NCBI GenBank assembly: GCA_022497155.1
Contig: MU385722.1
Coordinates: 496,001 to 560,000, forward strand
Reading direction: 5' to 3'
DNA from: Whalleya microplaca
Lineage: Eukaryota; Ascomycota; Sordariomycetes; Xylariales; Xylariaceae
DNA: 64,000 bases
Shown here piece by piece: positions 22,155-31,602 of this stretch. Below the pieces are notes generated by a model. That model searched no databases and was not told the origin of the DNA. It saw only the letters and a program-made list of their open reading frames with translations. A program made the position numbers and the translations under genes. How positions within the stretch are numbered: the stretch's first letter is position 1; each line of letters opens with the position of its first letter.

Positions 22155-24884
22155 CTACAATTTCTCGTTAGTCCAAAGCATATACGCGAATGTCTTCTTA
22201 GTGAAACTTACAACATCGATCCACCGTGCCATCCACTTCTCTACCGTAGCTTTCGCCTCGTCGACTAGGCCAAGCTCTAAAAACCAGAATTAGTAAACAC
22301 GCATCAAAGCAAAACCATAATCTGTTCCCATGATGCACTCACCTAACAGCAGCTGCACGCCTCCCCGGATGCCCGACTCAAGAGCTGACGCAATCCAGGC
22401 GTGCGTGTACGAGGTCTGCTCGCCCACGAAGATCATCTACAGTATCCCAGCTATGTCAGCAAACTACCAAGTACTCAACATCGTTTGGGGAAAAGAACAC
22501 TCTTCACGCACATTGTTATACGTCTTGAAGTACTCCGGCAAGTACAGCTGATGCATGCCAATAGTCGGACTCGCCCAACTGCCCCCCTCATACGGATCCA
22601 GCATCCAGCAGCGCCGATTGTAGTTTCCCGTGTACTGCTCGCGGGCGACCTCGCCGTGGATCTCGGCCATGGCGTCGACCATGTACTGGACGTGCTCGGC
22701 CTCGGGGACGGAGACCCAGCGGGCGCCCCAGTCGCCCGAGGCGTACGAGGCCAGCATGGACGCGGGCCCGCTGCAGTTCAGGCAGTACGACGGGTAGCAG
22801 ATCGAGCCGACGCCCGGGATGTCCGTCGACGTCGAGCAGCCGCCGTAGATCGGCTTCTCGTAGTGCTCCCAGAACCGCGTCTTGTACTCCAGCGCCACCT
22901 TGCACGCCGCCTCGAAGGGCATCTTGTCGATCGCGTTGGAGATCGTAGTGGGGAGGGCTGCGGGGTAAGTAAGTACACATTTTAGTCGTAAGGGGCATGC
23001 ATGTAGGTGGGAATCGCCTGGAGGGCAAAAATAGGGGCTTTAAGGGGTTGGGACAAAAGGGGGGAAGACTTACAGGGGAGTCGCATTTTCTTGACTATGG
23101 AGAACGGCAGCGCGAAAACCGTGTAATCGTAGCTAGCGTTCTGGTAGACCGTATCCGTGTAGTTATCCTTCCACTGCAGGTTGACCTTTTGACTGTCGTC
23201 GAGCCACTGGACTCGTTCAATTTTCTGGTTCATGGTCGTCACGTTGTCGACCAGTGGGTGGAAGGACAACGGCAACCGACTCAGTCCTTGATATTATTAT
23301 TAGTCACGTACACTTAGTAAACATGGAACATACGCACCTCCATCTATCGTCTTCCAGGTTGCAGCTCCGAAGTACACGCCGTCGTATAACTACAAGAATG
23401 AGTTAGCATGAGCTCGTGCAGAAGAAATGTGTCAGACTTACACTGTCCCAAAATGAAGACGCATCTCCATCAAGCACATCAGTGTCGTTCAGGGTAGAGT
23501 TCAAGTAGTTCACCATGTAAGCGAATTCTGACCTGTGCGTATTTCGAAGTTAGCAGTTGTCATCGCTCGCGGCCTTATGGAAAATAGCTTCTGGCGTCAA
23601 ACTTTAGATGCACAACTCATGGAGGTGATTCCCAGCAGATAGCTAAGAAAAGATAAAGGGGTCAGGGAATATCATAGACTAACCAGGTATCGCCACCCAG
23701 CCCACCAAGACCGTTGACTAAATAAACATGAGCAGGCGTAGCATATGAGACTTCAAAGGAAAATACCGACCTATAAAGTCCTTGTGAGCTTTGAACGTGT
23801 TGCCAGCCAGTTCTATGAGGAAGGTCTCGTTTGTAGTGATAGTATCTATCTTCTCAGATAGCGCTTCAGTTGAGGGGTTCATAGAACTTGAGATTACCAA
23901 GGAAGAATTCGCCTTGGTCTGAGCTACTGTAGGTGGTAACCCTGTGTCTAGTTTGATTCCATTGTAGTAGTACAATCCGTTAGAACTTGACTGAAGCCAA
24001 GGGATGAAGTCAACACTCAGATTCTTATCGTGGTTGTTGATGCGGTTCATCTCAGCAGCGAGTTGAAACACCTGTTTTCGTTGTTAGCAATCAGATGTGA
24101 ATAAGAGGTAAAACGTAGTCTCATAGTAATAATAAGCGTTGGCACGGAGGGATCTTCTCACCATCTGATGATCTGTAATATTGTATGTTTCGTTTGAATA
24201 TTCTACCGTTTCAGGAAATCGCATTGGGCCCATCTCCTGATACGAGTAGTCAAATGGACCACCGGACAGATACTCGGTATGCACTCTACCGCCTAGCCGC
24301 TGGCTCGCCTCGATAATCTTGATGTTGGTAAGCCCGGCTTGGCTCAAGACGAGATACGTCATCAATCCAGACATTCCCGCGCCAACGATGGCGACCTCTT
24401 TGCATTTGGCGGCCTCTACGTCAACGGCACTCAGATTCTTGCTTTGAAGCAGCTCGACTCCGTTGAACCATGGACCCCAGGCATCAATACCCGTCGCATT
24501 GGTCATCTCGACGCTATAGGCGCCACGCTTCTTCATCCGCCTCTTGCCTAGCCGTTGCGGCTCACTGCGGCCGACCAACGAGTCTTCCTGGTCCCATGCC
24601 GAAATACATCCATCAGATCTTACATCTTCTGGCAGAATCCAAACTAGTCGTGAGTCCTTAGCACCGGTGCTGCGGCCAACGGTGTGGTGAGCATCGTGAG
24701 GTTGCGCACTATCGCATGACCCGTAGGTGTAAGTGACAATGCCTTCAACAAGTGACTTGAAGGATACATGGACATTCGTAAGGCGTGAGCTGTGTTCCGA
24801 ACGAGTCTCAAGATGGACAGGCAGACGAGAGCCCGCAACTGTCAACGCCTGGCTCGCAAGAGCAGCAATGGGTAGCCAATACAT
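22155..24884 (-). CDS. Secreted L-amino-acid oxidase (FAD amine oxidase family)
   Basis: Nine exons: 24884-24162, 24071-23771, 23717-23684, 23532-23442, 23389-23338, 23286-23074, 22957-22512, 22436-22343 and 22276-22155. They total 692 codons with every phase consistent. It starts with a signal peptide (MYWLPIAALASQALTVAGS). A prodomain of about 100 residues ends at basic sites KRRMKKR (114-120), typical of Kex2-type processing. The FAD-binding GAGMSG is at 168-173, followed by a LGGRVHTEY segment. The C-terminal FAD/substrate part reads GNYNRRCWMLDPYEGGSWASP and MIFVGEQTSYTHAWI. These are hallmarks of flavin L-amino-acid oxidases, which release the keto acid, ammonia and hydrogen peroxide outside the cell. 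Several N-glycosylation sites (NYT, NAS, NST) fit secretion. It is convergent with the HET gene. Confidence 0.9.
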
Positions 24885-27405
24885 GATTAAAGACTATACA
24901 GCAGAAGTCAAGAAGGCTATGATCAACCAAGATCGTCTCCTGGTGATCCTTCGCCCCGGTACTTATCTTCGGAGACCTGCAAGCCACGCTGACGGGCATG
25001 CAGCCTTACCTTCGCCTTATCCATCATTAGGCGACATCGCATTTTGACTAAGGTAAATCGAAGCCGAAGCGGCATTTGCTGCTCTCCACATACGGGGTTT
25101 AGCAAGGAGGATAGGGCGCGTAGTGGATTTCAACCAGGAGAATGTGGACTGCAAGATACTGATACACGTATGCTCAGATCACAGTAGTATTCTTCGGGTA
25201 TTCGCCGGAAGCGGTAGGTGATTATGTATGATAGTGAAAAGATAACACAGAGAGCCGGCGATAAAGGTATGCTCGGTAGTCGCCGGACGCACGAGGAGCC
25301 AATACCTAATAGGAATTCCTAGCAGTCCCTAGGAGAGTGTCTTCATGGGTTATGAAGCTAGGCTTGACCTCCCCCCCCCCCCCAGATTACTGCGTCATCA
25401 GATGGCTCATTTCAACTAGAAATCCCGGATCTTCATCACTTCGGGCGGTTTGTGGAGGGTCCGAACGACCGGGTCAGCGCTGCGCCCTTCGGGCGTGCTG
25501 TTATCTCGATAATACACCAGAACACAAACCAGGTACTCGATTGGTAGTCCGGTCTTGGCATGCAGGACATTGCGGCCCGTAGATTCGCCCAAACCCACCA
25601 GTGCCGTTTTTGATAGATCGTGGTGCCATCCCGATGTCATCCCCATGTGGTGGTACAGCATTGACAAGCCGTCTGTTGCCGCCTCCTCGAACATCTGTCA
25701 CACGGATACTATTGTGATGTTCTTTCTTCCTGTTCTCCTGCTGCTGGACAATACACAGGCGTTCGTCGTTCTTATCGCACTGGCGTAAGGTCCTCAGTAG
25801 CGGGTGGGCCTCCTCGGCAATCTAGGTTAGAGCGATCAGGGAACCCTTCCCGGTCGGCAAAGCTAACGAATTACGGCTTGCTGAGGTAATATGTGCACTC
25901 GGCGTATTAAGGCTTATATTGACTGATTACATGCGCGTATTACGTGTGTTCTAAGGAACAGGTTGACAGCTAGGGCGCAAGTTGATTATCAATCTCATTA
26001 ATTGGGAGATAAGATACAAACTAGGTTGAGTAATAGCGATGTTTCCTGTTTACTTCCCCTTTATTGTTATCTATTAATGTTCATGTTGTAATCCTTGGCT
26101 GTTATTACAACTCATATCGCAACATCTCGGGACTAGAAATTTCCGCTGTAGAGGCATGTATCGCGGAAAGGACCTGCTATAGAACGACAAGCGCCAACTT
26201 TATGTATGTACAGTGACAAAAGCAACCGGAAATATGCTAAAATACAATTGTGGTTAATTATTGTTACTTTATAATACTGTTATAAGGATTTAAACAAGTA
26301 GATCTTTCCAAGGTTAGGTTTTACCTTCGGAGCAATTAAATTCATTCAAAATATGCTAAGTTCTCGTTGGATTGGTGGTATTCACTGTTTTACGCAACCT
26401 GTAGGAGACCAAAATATCCTTGAATAAATAAGGAGAAAAAAGCATCAGTAGAAATAATTTGACACGGCAAATTTGTCACATTCATGAATACGATAGTAGT
26501 CAGAATTCAGCAAGGTGACTGACAGCGACTCACTAGAGCATTGACAGGGAAGGCCATTTATATAGATGTGAACAACCCCAACATAGTTTATTAATAAGTC
26601 CAATTATTATGTAAAGGGATATCTCTCAAAGTAAGTGACATGGAGTATACGAGACACTATTACATACTGACACTGTAATATCAGTGTAGCTTGTACGATC
26701 AACTATAAAGAACGGCTTAGATTGACTCAGCTCTCGAGGAAGCCAATCTATTCTGAATTGACTGGCGTCAATTCAAATCACTTTTTTAATCAATCGTATG
26801 CCTTGCCCCACGATCAATTCCGGTCGAATCCCAACGTCGACGCTTCAGCAGTTCTGATGCCCAGGTCAACCTTGAACATCGATCCATGCTGGCTAATGCC
26901 CACTTAGCGAAGATGATTCATATAAGCATCTAAGCCCTAACAGACACTACAATAGATTTCGTATCACAGTTACAGTGTGTACAAAGATCATTTAGGTGCT
27001 GCCGTGATCACTCAAGTAAAATTGTGTAAAGATCTAAGATCCGAAGGATCTTCTAGTTACAGAAGATCTCTTTTAAGCCTATGGATCTCGGAGCAATATT
27101 GCTCCGAGATCCATAGGCTTAAAAGAGATCTTTAATACCCATATTATCGTGACATTTCGGCATGATTGATTTGGCAAGGTTATAAGTTATAACGGAAATA
27201 AGCAGGAGGACCTAGCTCATTTCACAAGATCTCAAAATAGCATTCACTTTGATATATACATTCACATAGTAGAAAAGTGGCTGGCTAATATCCCCAAATG
27301 TGTGTTTCAAGCAGTCATACTACATCTCAAGAGATAGAGAAAATTCTTCAATCAAATCGCAGTTGTATCTCACGATATTGGCTGTTGATGTAAACAAGAC
27401 ATTTT
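24885..27405. other. 2.5 kb intergenic region with poly-C run and palindrome
   Basis: There is a run of 13 C at 25371-25383. The adjacent stretch, about 25420-25700, is more GC-rich than its surroundings and open on the minus strand for 92 codons, but I cannot assign it to a family. The remainder to 27000 is AT-rich. The 70-base palindrome at 27063 and a small hairpin at 27036-27052 close the region. Confidence 0.4.
27036..27132. repeat. 70-base perfect palindrome with a flanking small hairpin
   Basis: Positions 27063-27132 form a perfect inverted repeat with two 35-base arms and no spacer, centred on CAAT|ATTG at 27097/27098. Immediately left, AAGATCC-GAA-GGATCTT (27036-27052) is a second short hairpin. 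Neither arm is coding. It lies about 270 bases beyond the 3' end of the MFS gene. Confidence 0.95.
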
Positions 27406-28956
27406 CTAGATCTCACGCGCCTTTTGAGTCGCTCCTTTCGAATCTTGTTCAACATTAGGCTGATCAGAGTCAAATGACTCCTCGATAGCACCATCTTGCC
27501 TAGTCTCCCAATCCAAGCCCCAATCCAAAATATTCGGATATTTCTGAACGTAGAAGCGCATACCTAGCATACTAATGATGCTACCCACACAGAACGCTGC
27601 AGCCATTGGAAACCCGATTGGATATCTAGGAGAGTCTGAAACTTGCCATGCGCGCAGCGGAATCGTAGCATGCCCAACATATACCAAAGTAATGGCGATG
27701 GCCACGATGATCGAACGCGCCTCGGGTTCCTTGCGCAAGATCTCCGCAAGCCACGCAATCAATGCATATCCCCAAGCAGCCGTAGCGAAGGTGAGGAAGT
27801 AGAAGGTCATAATCGTGGGATGAGACTTTGGCCATCCGGCCAAGACCGCGGTCGCCACTAGTTGCAGAGCAGCGGCGCCGCAAGAGACCTGCCATCGCCA
27901 GCCCTTCCAATCGCTTACTGCATTCAGGCCGATGTTACAGACTATCGAGATACCATAGCCACCTAGAGGGATCAGGTTCACCGTGTAGGTTGAGTAAAGT
28001 GGTTTTCCAGCTGAATCCGTGACGCCCTTAAGGTATAAGAGGAAATAAGAATTTGCGCGTTGGGACCAAGCAAATTGAAGGTAGGCTGCGAGGAATAGGT
28101 AGGTGAGGGGACTTTTGAGTAATGAACGAAGCTTCCGAACTAGAAGATCGAAGGGAATCAAATCCGAAGAAGTCATTCCGATTTTCGATAACCTTGCACG
28201 CGCCAGTTCTCGCTCGGAGGGGTTTAGATAGAGAGCCCTAGTGAACTGAGGGGAGTCTGGAATGACTAGGAAACCTACAGCTCCCCATACCATGGTGATA
28301 ATGCCTGAGGCAAGAAACAGCCACTGCCAACCCTCGAGACCATTCACTCCGTTAAGATTCTTGTAGAAAGCAGCTTGCAGGATTCCCAGGAACATATTTC
28401 CAGCCACGCCGCTAACACCAAAGATGGCCAATCGCTTGGCTAGCTCTCTTGGTGTATACCAGTTGAAAATCAGGCTAACAAGTCCCGGCCAAGATGTCGA
28501 TTCGAAAACACCGAGGAAGAATCGTAGCCCATAAACAGTCTTTGCATTGGGTGCCTTGTACGTTGCCAAGGTGAGAGCGCCCCAGATAATCTCGCAGATT
28601 GGCAAAAAGATGGAGGGACGGATTCGTGTCTGGATAATTTGTGCGGGTACGATGAAGAGAGCGTATCCGATCGAGAAATAAGTCGTGAATTCGACCAGCT
28701 CGTTCCCATATAGTGAAAGCGACTCTTTCATGCCCGATACATAAGCCTGCGTCGTGGCGGACTGGTCCATATCTTTCAATAAGCCAGCGATGAATGCCCA
28801 GGTCAGCAGAAAGACATCAAGCTTAAGGACTATAATATGCTCCGGTTTCTTGAAGTAGGGATGTATATTTCCAAGCCATGTTGGTGATGCAGTGTATGTC
28901 GTGGTGTGTTCGGGGGTCGGCTTGCTGCTGTCATTATTTAGAGAGGTTGACATCAT
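27406..28956 (-). CDS. MFS transporter, allantoate/pantothenate permease (ACS) family
   Basis: Single-exon gene, 516 residues, from the double ATG at 28956. It shows the twelve-segment major-facilitator pattern, with cytosolic N- and C-termini. Features typical of the Dal5/Fen2/Liz1/Seo1 anion:cation symporter family are seen: KLDVFLLTWAFIAGLLKDMDQ in segment 1, GLRFFLGVFESTSWPG in segment 4, SPQFTRALYLNPSERELARARL in the central loop, and RANSYFLLYLKG after segment 7. Members take up small organic anions such as allantoate, pantothenate, nicotinate or sulfonates. It is divergent from a TauD-type dioxygenase across 745 bases, which makes uptake of that enzyme's substrate, for example a sulfonate, a reasonable guess. 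Confidence 0.92.
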   Translation of the reverse strand: MMSTSLNNDSSKPTPEHTTTYTASPTWLGNIHPYFKKPEHIIVLKLDVFLLTWAFIAGLLKDMDQSATTQAYVSGMKESLSLYGNELVEFTTYFSIGYALFIVPAQIIQTRIRPSIFLPICEIIWGALTLATYKAPNAKTVYGLRFFLGVFESTSWPGLVSLIFNWYTPRELAKRLAIFGVSGVAGNMFLGILQAAFYKNLNGVNGLEGWQWLFLASGIITMVWGAVGFLVIPDSPQFTRALYLNPSERELARARLSKIGMTSSDLIPFDLLVRKLRSLLKSPLTYLFLAAYLQFAWSQRANSYFLLYLKGVTDSAGKPLYSTYTVNLIPLGGYGISIVCNIGLNAVSDWKGWRWQVSCGAAALQLVATAVLAGWPKSHPTIMTFYFLTFATAAWGYALIAWLAEILRKEPEARSIIVAIAITLVYVGHATIPLRAWQVSDSPRYPIGFPMAAAFCVGSIISMLGMRFYVQKYPNILDWGLDWETRQDGAIEESFDSDQPNVEQDSKGATQKAREI

Positions 28957-29701
28957 GCCTGCCTAGCTATTTAGAGGCGCTTTAGCTCAGCTAGAGAGTT
29001 AAGAGAGCCGACAATAAACTAGTTCCTAGGCAGTCGCAATGTGTTATATCAAGCAGAGCTCGAGATGCTATAAATACGACTGGTCATCATGCTAATAGAC
29101 GAAAATCAAATTCCTAGTGTTCGTGATTACTGCGCCTACGTAGAAAATTTGCCCGCATCCATCGCTTAGCTGATGATGGCATACAAGCTATAATTATGAC
29201 ATTGATAGTTGGTATTTCTCGGCCATGCTGCTAAAAGGGCGAGACTGGACGTGGATTTTCTCATAACTGGTATCTTATATGCGTGACAACCTTGCAGCTT
29301 CGCGTGTCGCTTTATGTCAACACATTCGTCTTCGGTGCAATTGGCCGAAATAGTCTAGGAGAAAGCCACATTTTGATCTCGCTGACCCAAACTGTGATGC
29401 CGTCATCTTCCATGCCGATGTCGTGATGAAGTGCCAGGCCGCTAGTCCTGCCGGAGTTCAATTGGAGACCCATCGGGACCTTAACATACCATCCAACTTC
29501 GGCCAACCAGGACCCGAATCCTAGCTGCTTCGGGAGCTAGGAGCCGGTTCACGGCGACAATGGCGCATTATTGGCAGCGTCAACTCCGGCCCGCTATCGC
29601 TCAGATCGTTCGATCTTGAATTCTTTATATAGACTCAGTAGGCGACGCATTGGCAATCATTATCCCCACAAGATCAATCAATTCGAAGACTACTGATCAA
29701 G
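28957..29701. promoter_or_regulatory. Divergent promoter region of transporter and dioxygenase
   Basis: 745 bases shared by two divergent genes. One near match (one mismatch) to the Cys3/MetR consensus ATGRYRYCAT, ATGCCGTCAT, is at 29397-29406. A TATATA-like box lies at 29625. The regulatory reading is tentative. Confidence 0.35.
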
Positions 29702-31165
29702 ATGCCAACAGAACCGTTATATCCAACCTACCTCCCAACTAGGCCGGACGGCTATATGCCGACTTTGAATGTTTCTCACTTTGAAGCAGACGAGCCAGGC
29801 AATCGCGCAGATCCTTTGAAGCCAACCATTTTAAAAGCAAATGCAACTGTAACGAATATCACCCCAAGAATCGGGACAGAGATCCGTGGCGTTCAGCTCA
29901 GTCAACTCTCTCCGGCAGGACTTGATGAAGTCGCCTTGCTAGCAGCTGAGAGGGGAGTGATAGTTTTTGTGAGGTTCAGATTTAAACATTCGTGCCACAC
30001 AACCTAACGACAATACACAGAGAGATCAGGATTTTGCAGACATTGGATTCGAAGGGCAACGAAACATCGTGAAGCACTATGGGCCTCTTCATCAGCACCC
30101 AACTAGTGAGTTGCACTCGAGGTCTTCTTTTTTCTCCTTGTCCATAATATCCTATCTCATAATCGTAAATTTCCTGTTAAACAAGTATACAAGACAGTTG
30201 AAGATTTCTATAATACATCTGAGAGCACTCGCCTATTCGTGAATTTATCTGGAAAGAAAACCTGCTGACCCCGCACAATCTAGTGGGATACCCCGAGGGA
30301 ACTGGTCCGGACTTCCATGTTGTCTATGCGGATGAAAATGCGTAAATATGCAAAATCACAGTAAGGAAGTGGGACCCTTGTACTAATTGAGGTCATAGGG
30401 GTAACCTTAGAACACTCTTGGGACCTCATACAGCATATGATTTGTGGCATGTCGACCAGGTCAGTATACAAAGCCTTCGATTGCCGAATCTAATCGATTA
30501 CACGGATATTTCTTTTCCGGGACATGAATTCAGACTCTCATATCCCTTGTTTACACCCGATCATACACTTGATGGCTATGTGAAGGAATTGCTGACCTTC
30601 CAACGTGCAATAGACATTCACACCTAATGTGCCATCGACAACTTTCTTCTGGGTTCTTGAAATCCCGGCATCTGGCGGTGGCGATACAGCATTCACGTCT
30701 CTTACAGCAGCATACGATGCCTTATCCCCTACATTCAGACAGATACTCGGAGGACTGAGTCTCTATCACACCTCGGCATCTGTAGGAGAAGTGGCTCGTG
30801 TCGGAATGGAGCGGGCGTTGAAAGAGGCAGTTAATACTACTCACCCCTTGGTAATTAGGCATCCTGTTACAGGTAAGGCTTCATTGTTCGTAAATCCGAC
30901 GATTGCTCGTAAGGTCGAAGGTTTCCTGCCCGAGGAGTCAGATAACCTGCTGAAGTTCCTCCACAATCATATTACCAGTCTCGACTTCAGCTGCAGAGTC
31001 AAGTGGGAGAAGGGAACCGTTGTGGTCTGGGACCAAAGGACTGCGGCACACAGCGCAGTCCCTGATTTTGCGGATGGTGAGAGGCGGCATATGGTGCGAA
31101 TTCTTCCCTATGGCTCTAAGCCCGAGCCGGCATTCCCAGAGCAGCATAACAATGCGAAAGGGTGA
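29702..31165 (+). CDS. TauD/TfdA-type Fe(II)/2-oxoglutarate dioxygenase
   Basis: Five exons, 29702-29968, 30021-30105, 30284-30341, 30399-30459 and 30614-31165, give 340 residues. The iron-binding HxD is in LWHVDQ (about residues 152-157, at the end of exon 4). The distal histidine is in TAAHSAVPDF, followed by the 2-oxoglutarate-binding arginine in RRHMVRILPYG. The segments TFFWVLEIPASGGGDTAF and NPTIARKVEGF are also family features. Fungal members split sulfonates such as taurine into sulfite and an aldehyde, or oxidise related small acids. Which substrate applies here is not shown. The divergent allantoate-type permease supports a transport-plus-oxidation unit. All exon phases fit without a stop. 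Confidence 0.92.
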
Positions 31166-31602
31166 AAGAATAGTTAGTCAGGCTCTCTGATAGTCAAAAT
31201 AATACTAAAAGAAGAACTATTAAAACGATAGGCTATCGCATCTTATTGGAAAAGGGTTGATGTGACAGATCTGGAATCCAATTGAAATTTTTGCTCAAGA
31301 GGAACAGATATTAGGGAGACGTTAAAACGATAAATATAATATACCTAAAAAAAGTTGTCGCGGGAATATATCAGGCGTTATTGCTGTGTTAGTAATAACG
31401 GCGTTGTTTTTGCGACAAAAGTAATATTGGTTTATGACTGCATCCTATTCAAGTATATAAGAGTGAAGTTCTGTCTGTTTTGGGGCAAGCTAAGAAGCGG
31501 CCAAGCTTCTTCCAGAGACAGGGGCTCATCGGGCGCTTACAAGTAATGGTAGAAATACAAGATTTGAATCTATCTGGAACACAATCTAGGAATAATAGCT
31601 AT
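31166..31602. other. Convergent intergenic region with a 62-base insertion
   Basis: About 440 bases between the dioxygenase and AAA ATPase 3' ends. The only structured feature is the small element at 31356-31417. Confidence 0.4.
31356..31417. mobile_element. 62-base element with inverted ends and 5-base target duplication
   Basis: It begins TGTCGCGGGAATATATC and ends GTTGTTTTTGCGACA, so the ends are the inverted repeat TGTCGC/GCGACA. It is flanked on both sides by AAAGT (31351-31355 and 31418-31422), as left by an integrase or transposase. Inside, GGCGTTATT and AATAACGGC can pair, making most of it a hairpin. A diverged copy lies at 5278-5337. Confidence 0.65.

Noticed and set aside
22401..23028. 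Open frames opposite and beside the last large exon of the amino-acid oxidase
   Set aside because: They overlap the conserved C-terminal oxidase exon in other frames and have no family features.
23533..23683. Extra small exon in the amino-acid oxidase gene (about 23605-23649)
   Set aside because: Including it breaks phase. Skipping it gives TGG TCA GAA, which joins GGDTW to SEFAYMVNYL as expected for the family.
25371..25383. Run of 13 C
   Set aside because: A simple homopolymer in an intergenic region; no structure or gene depends on it.
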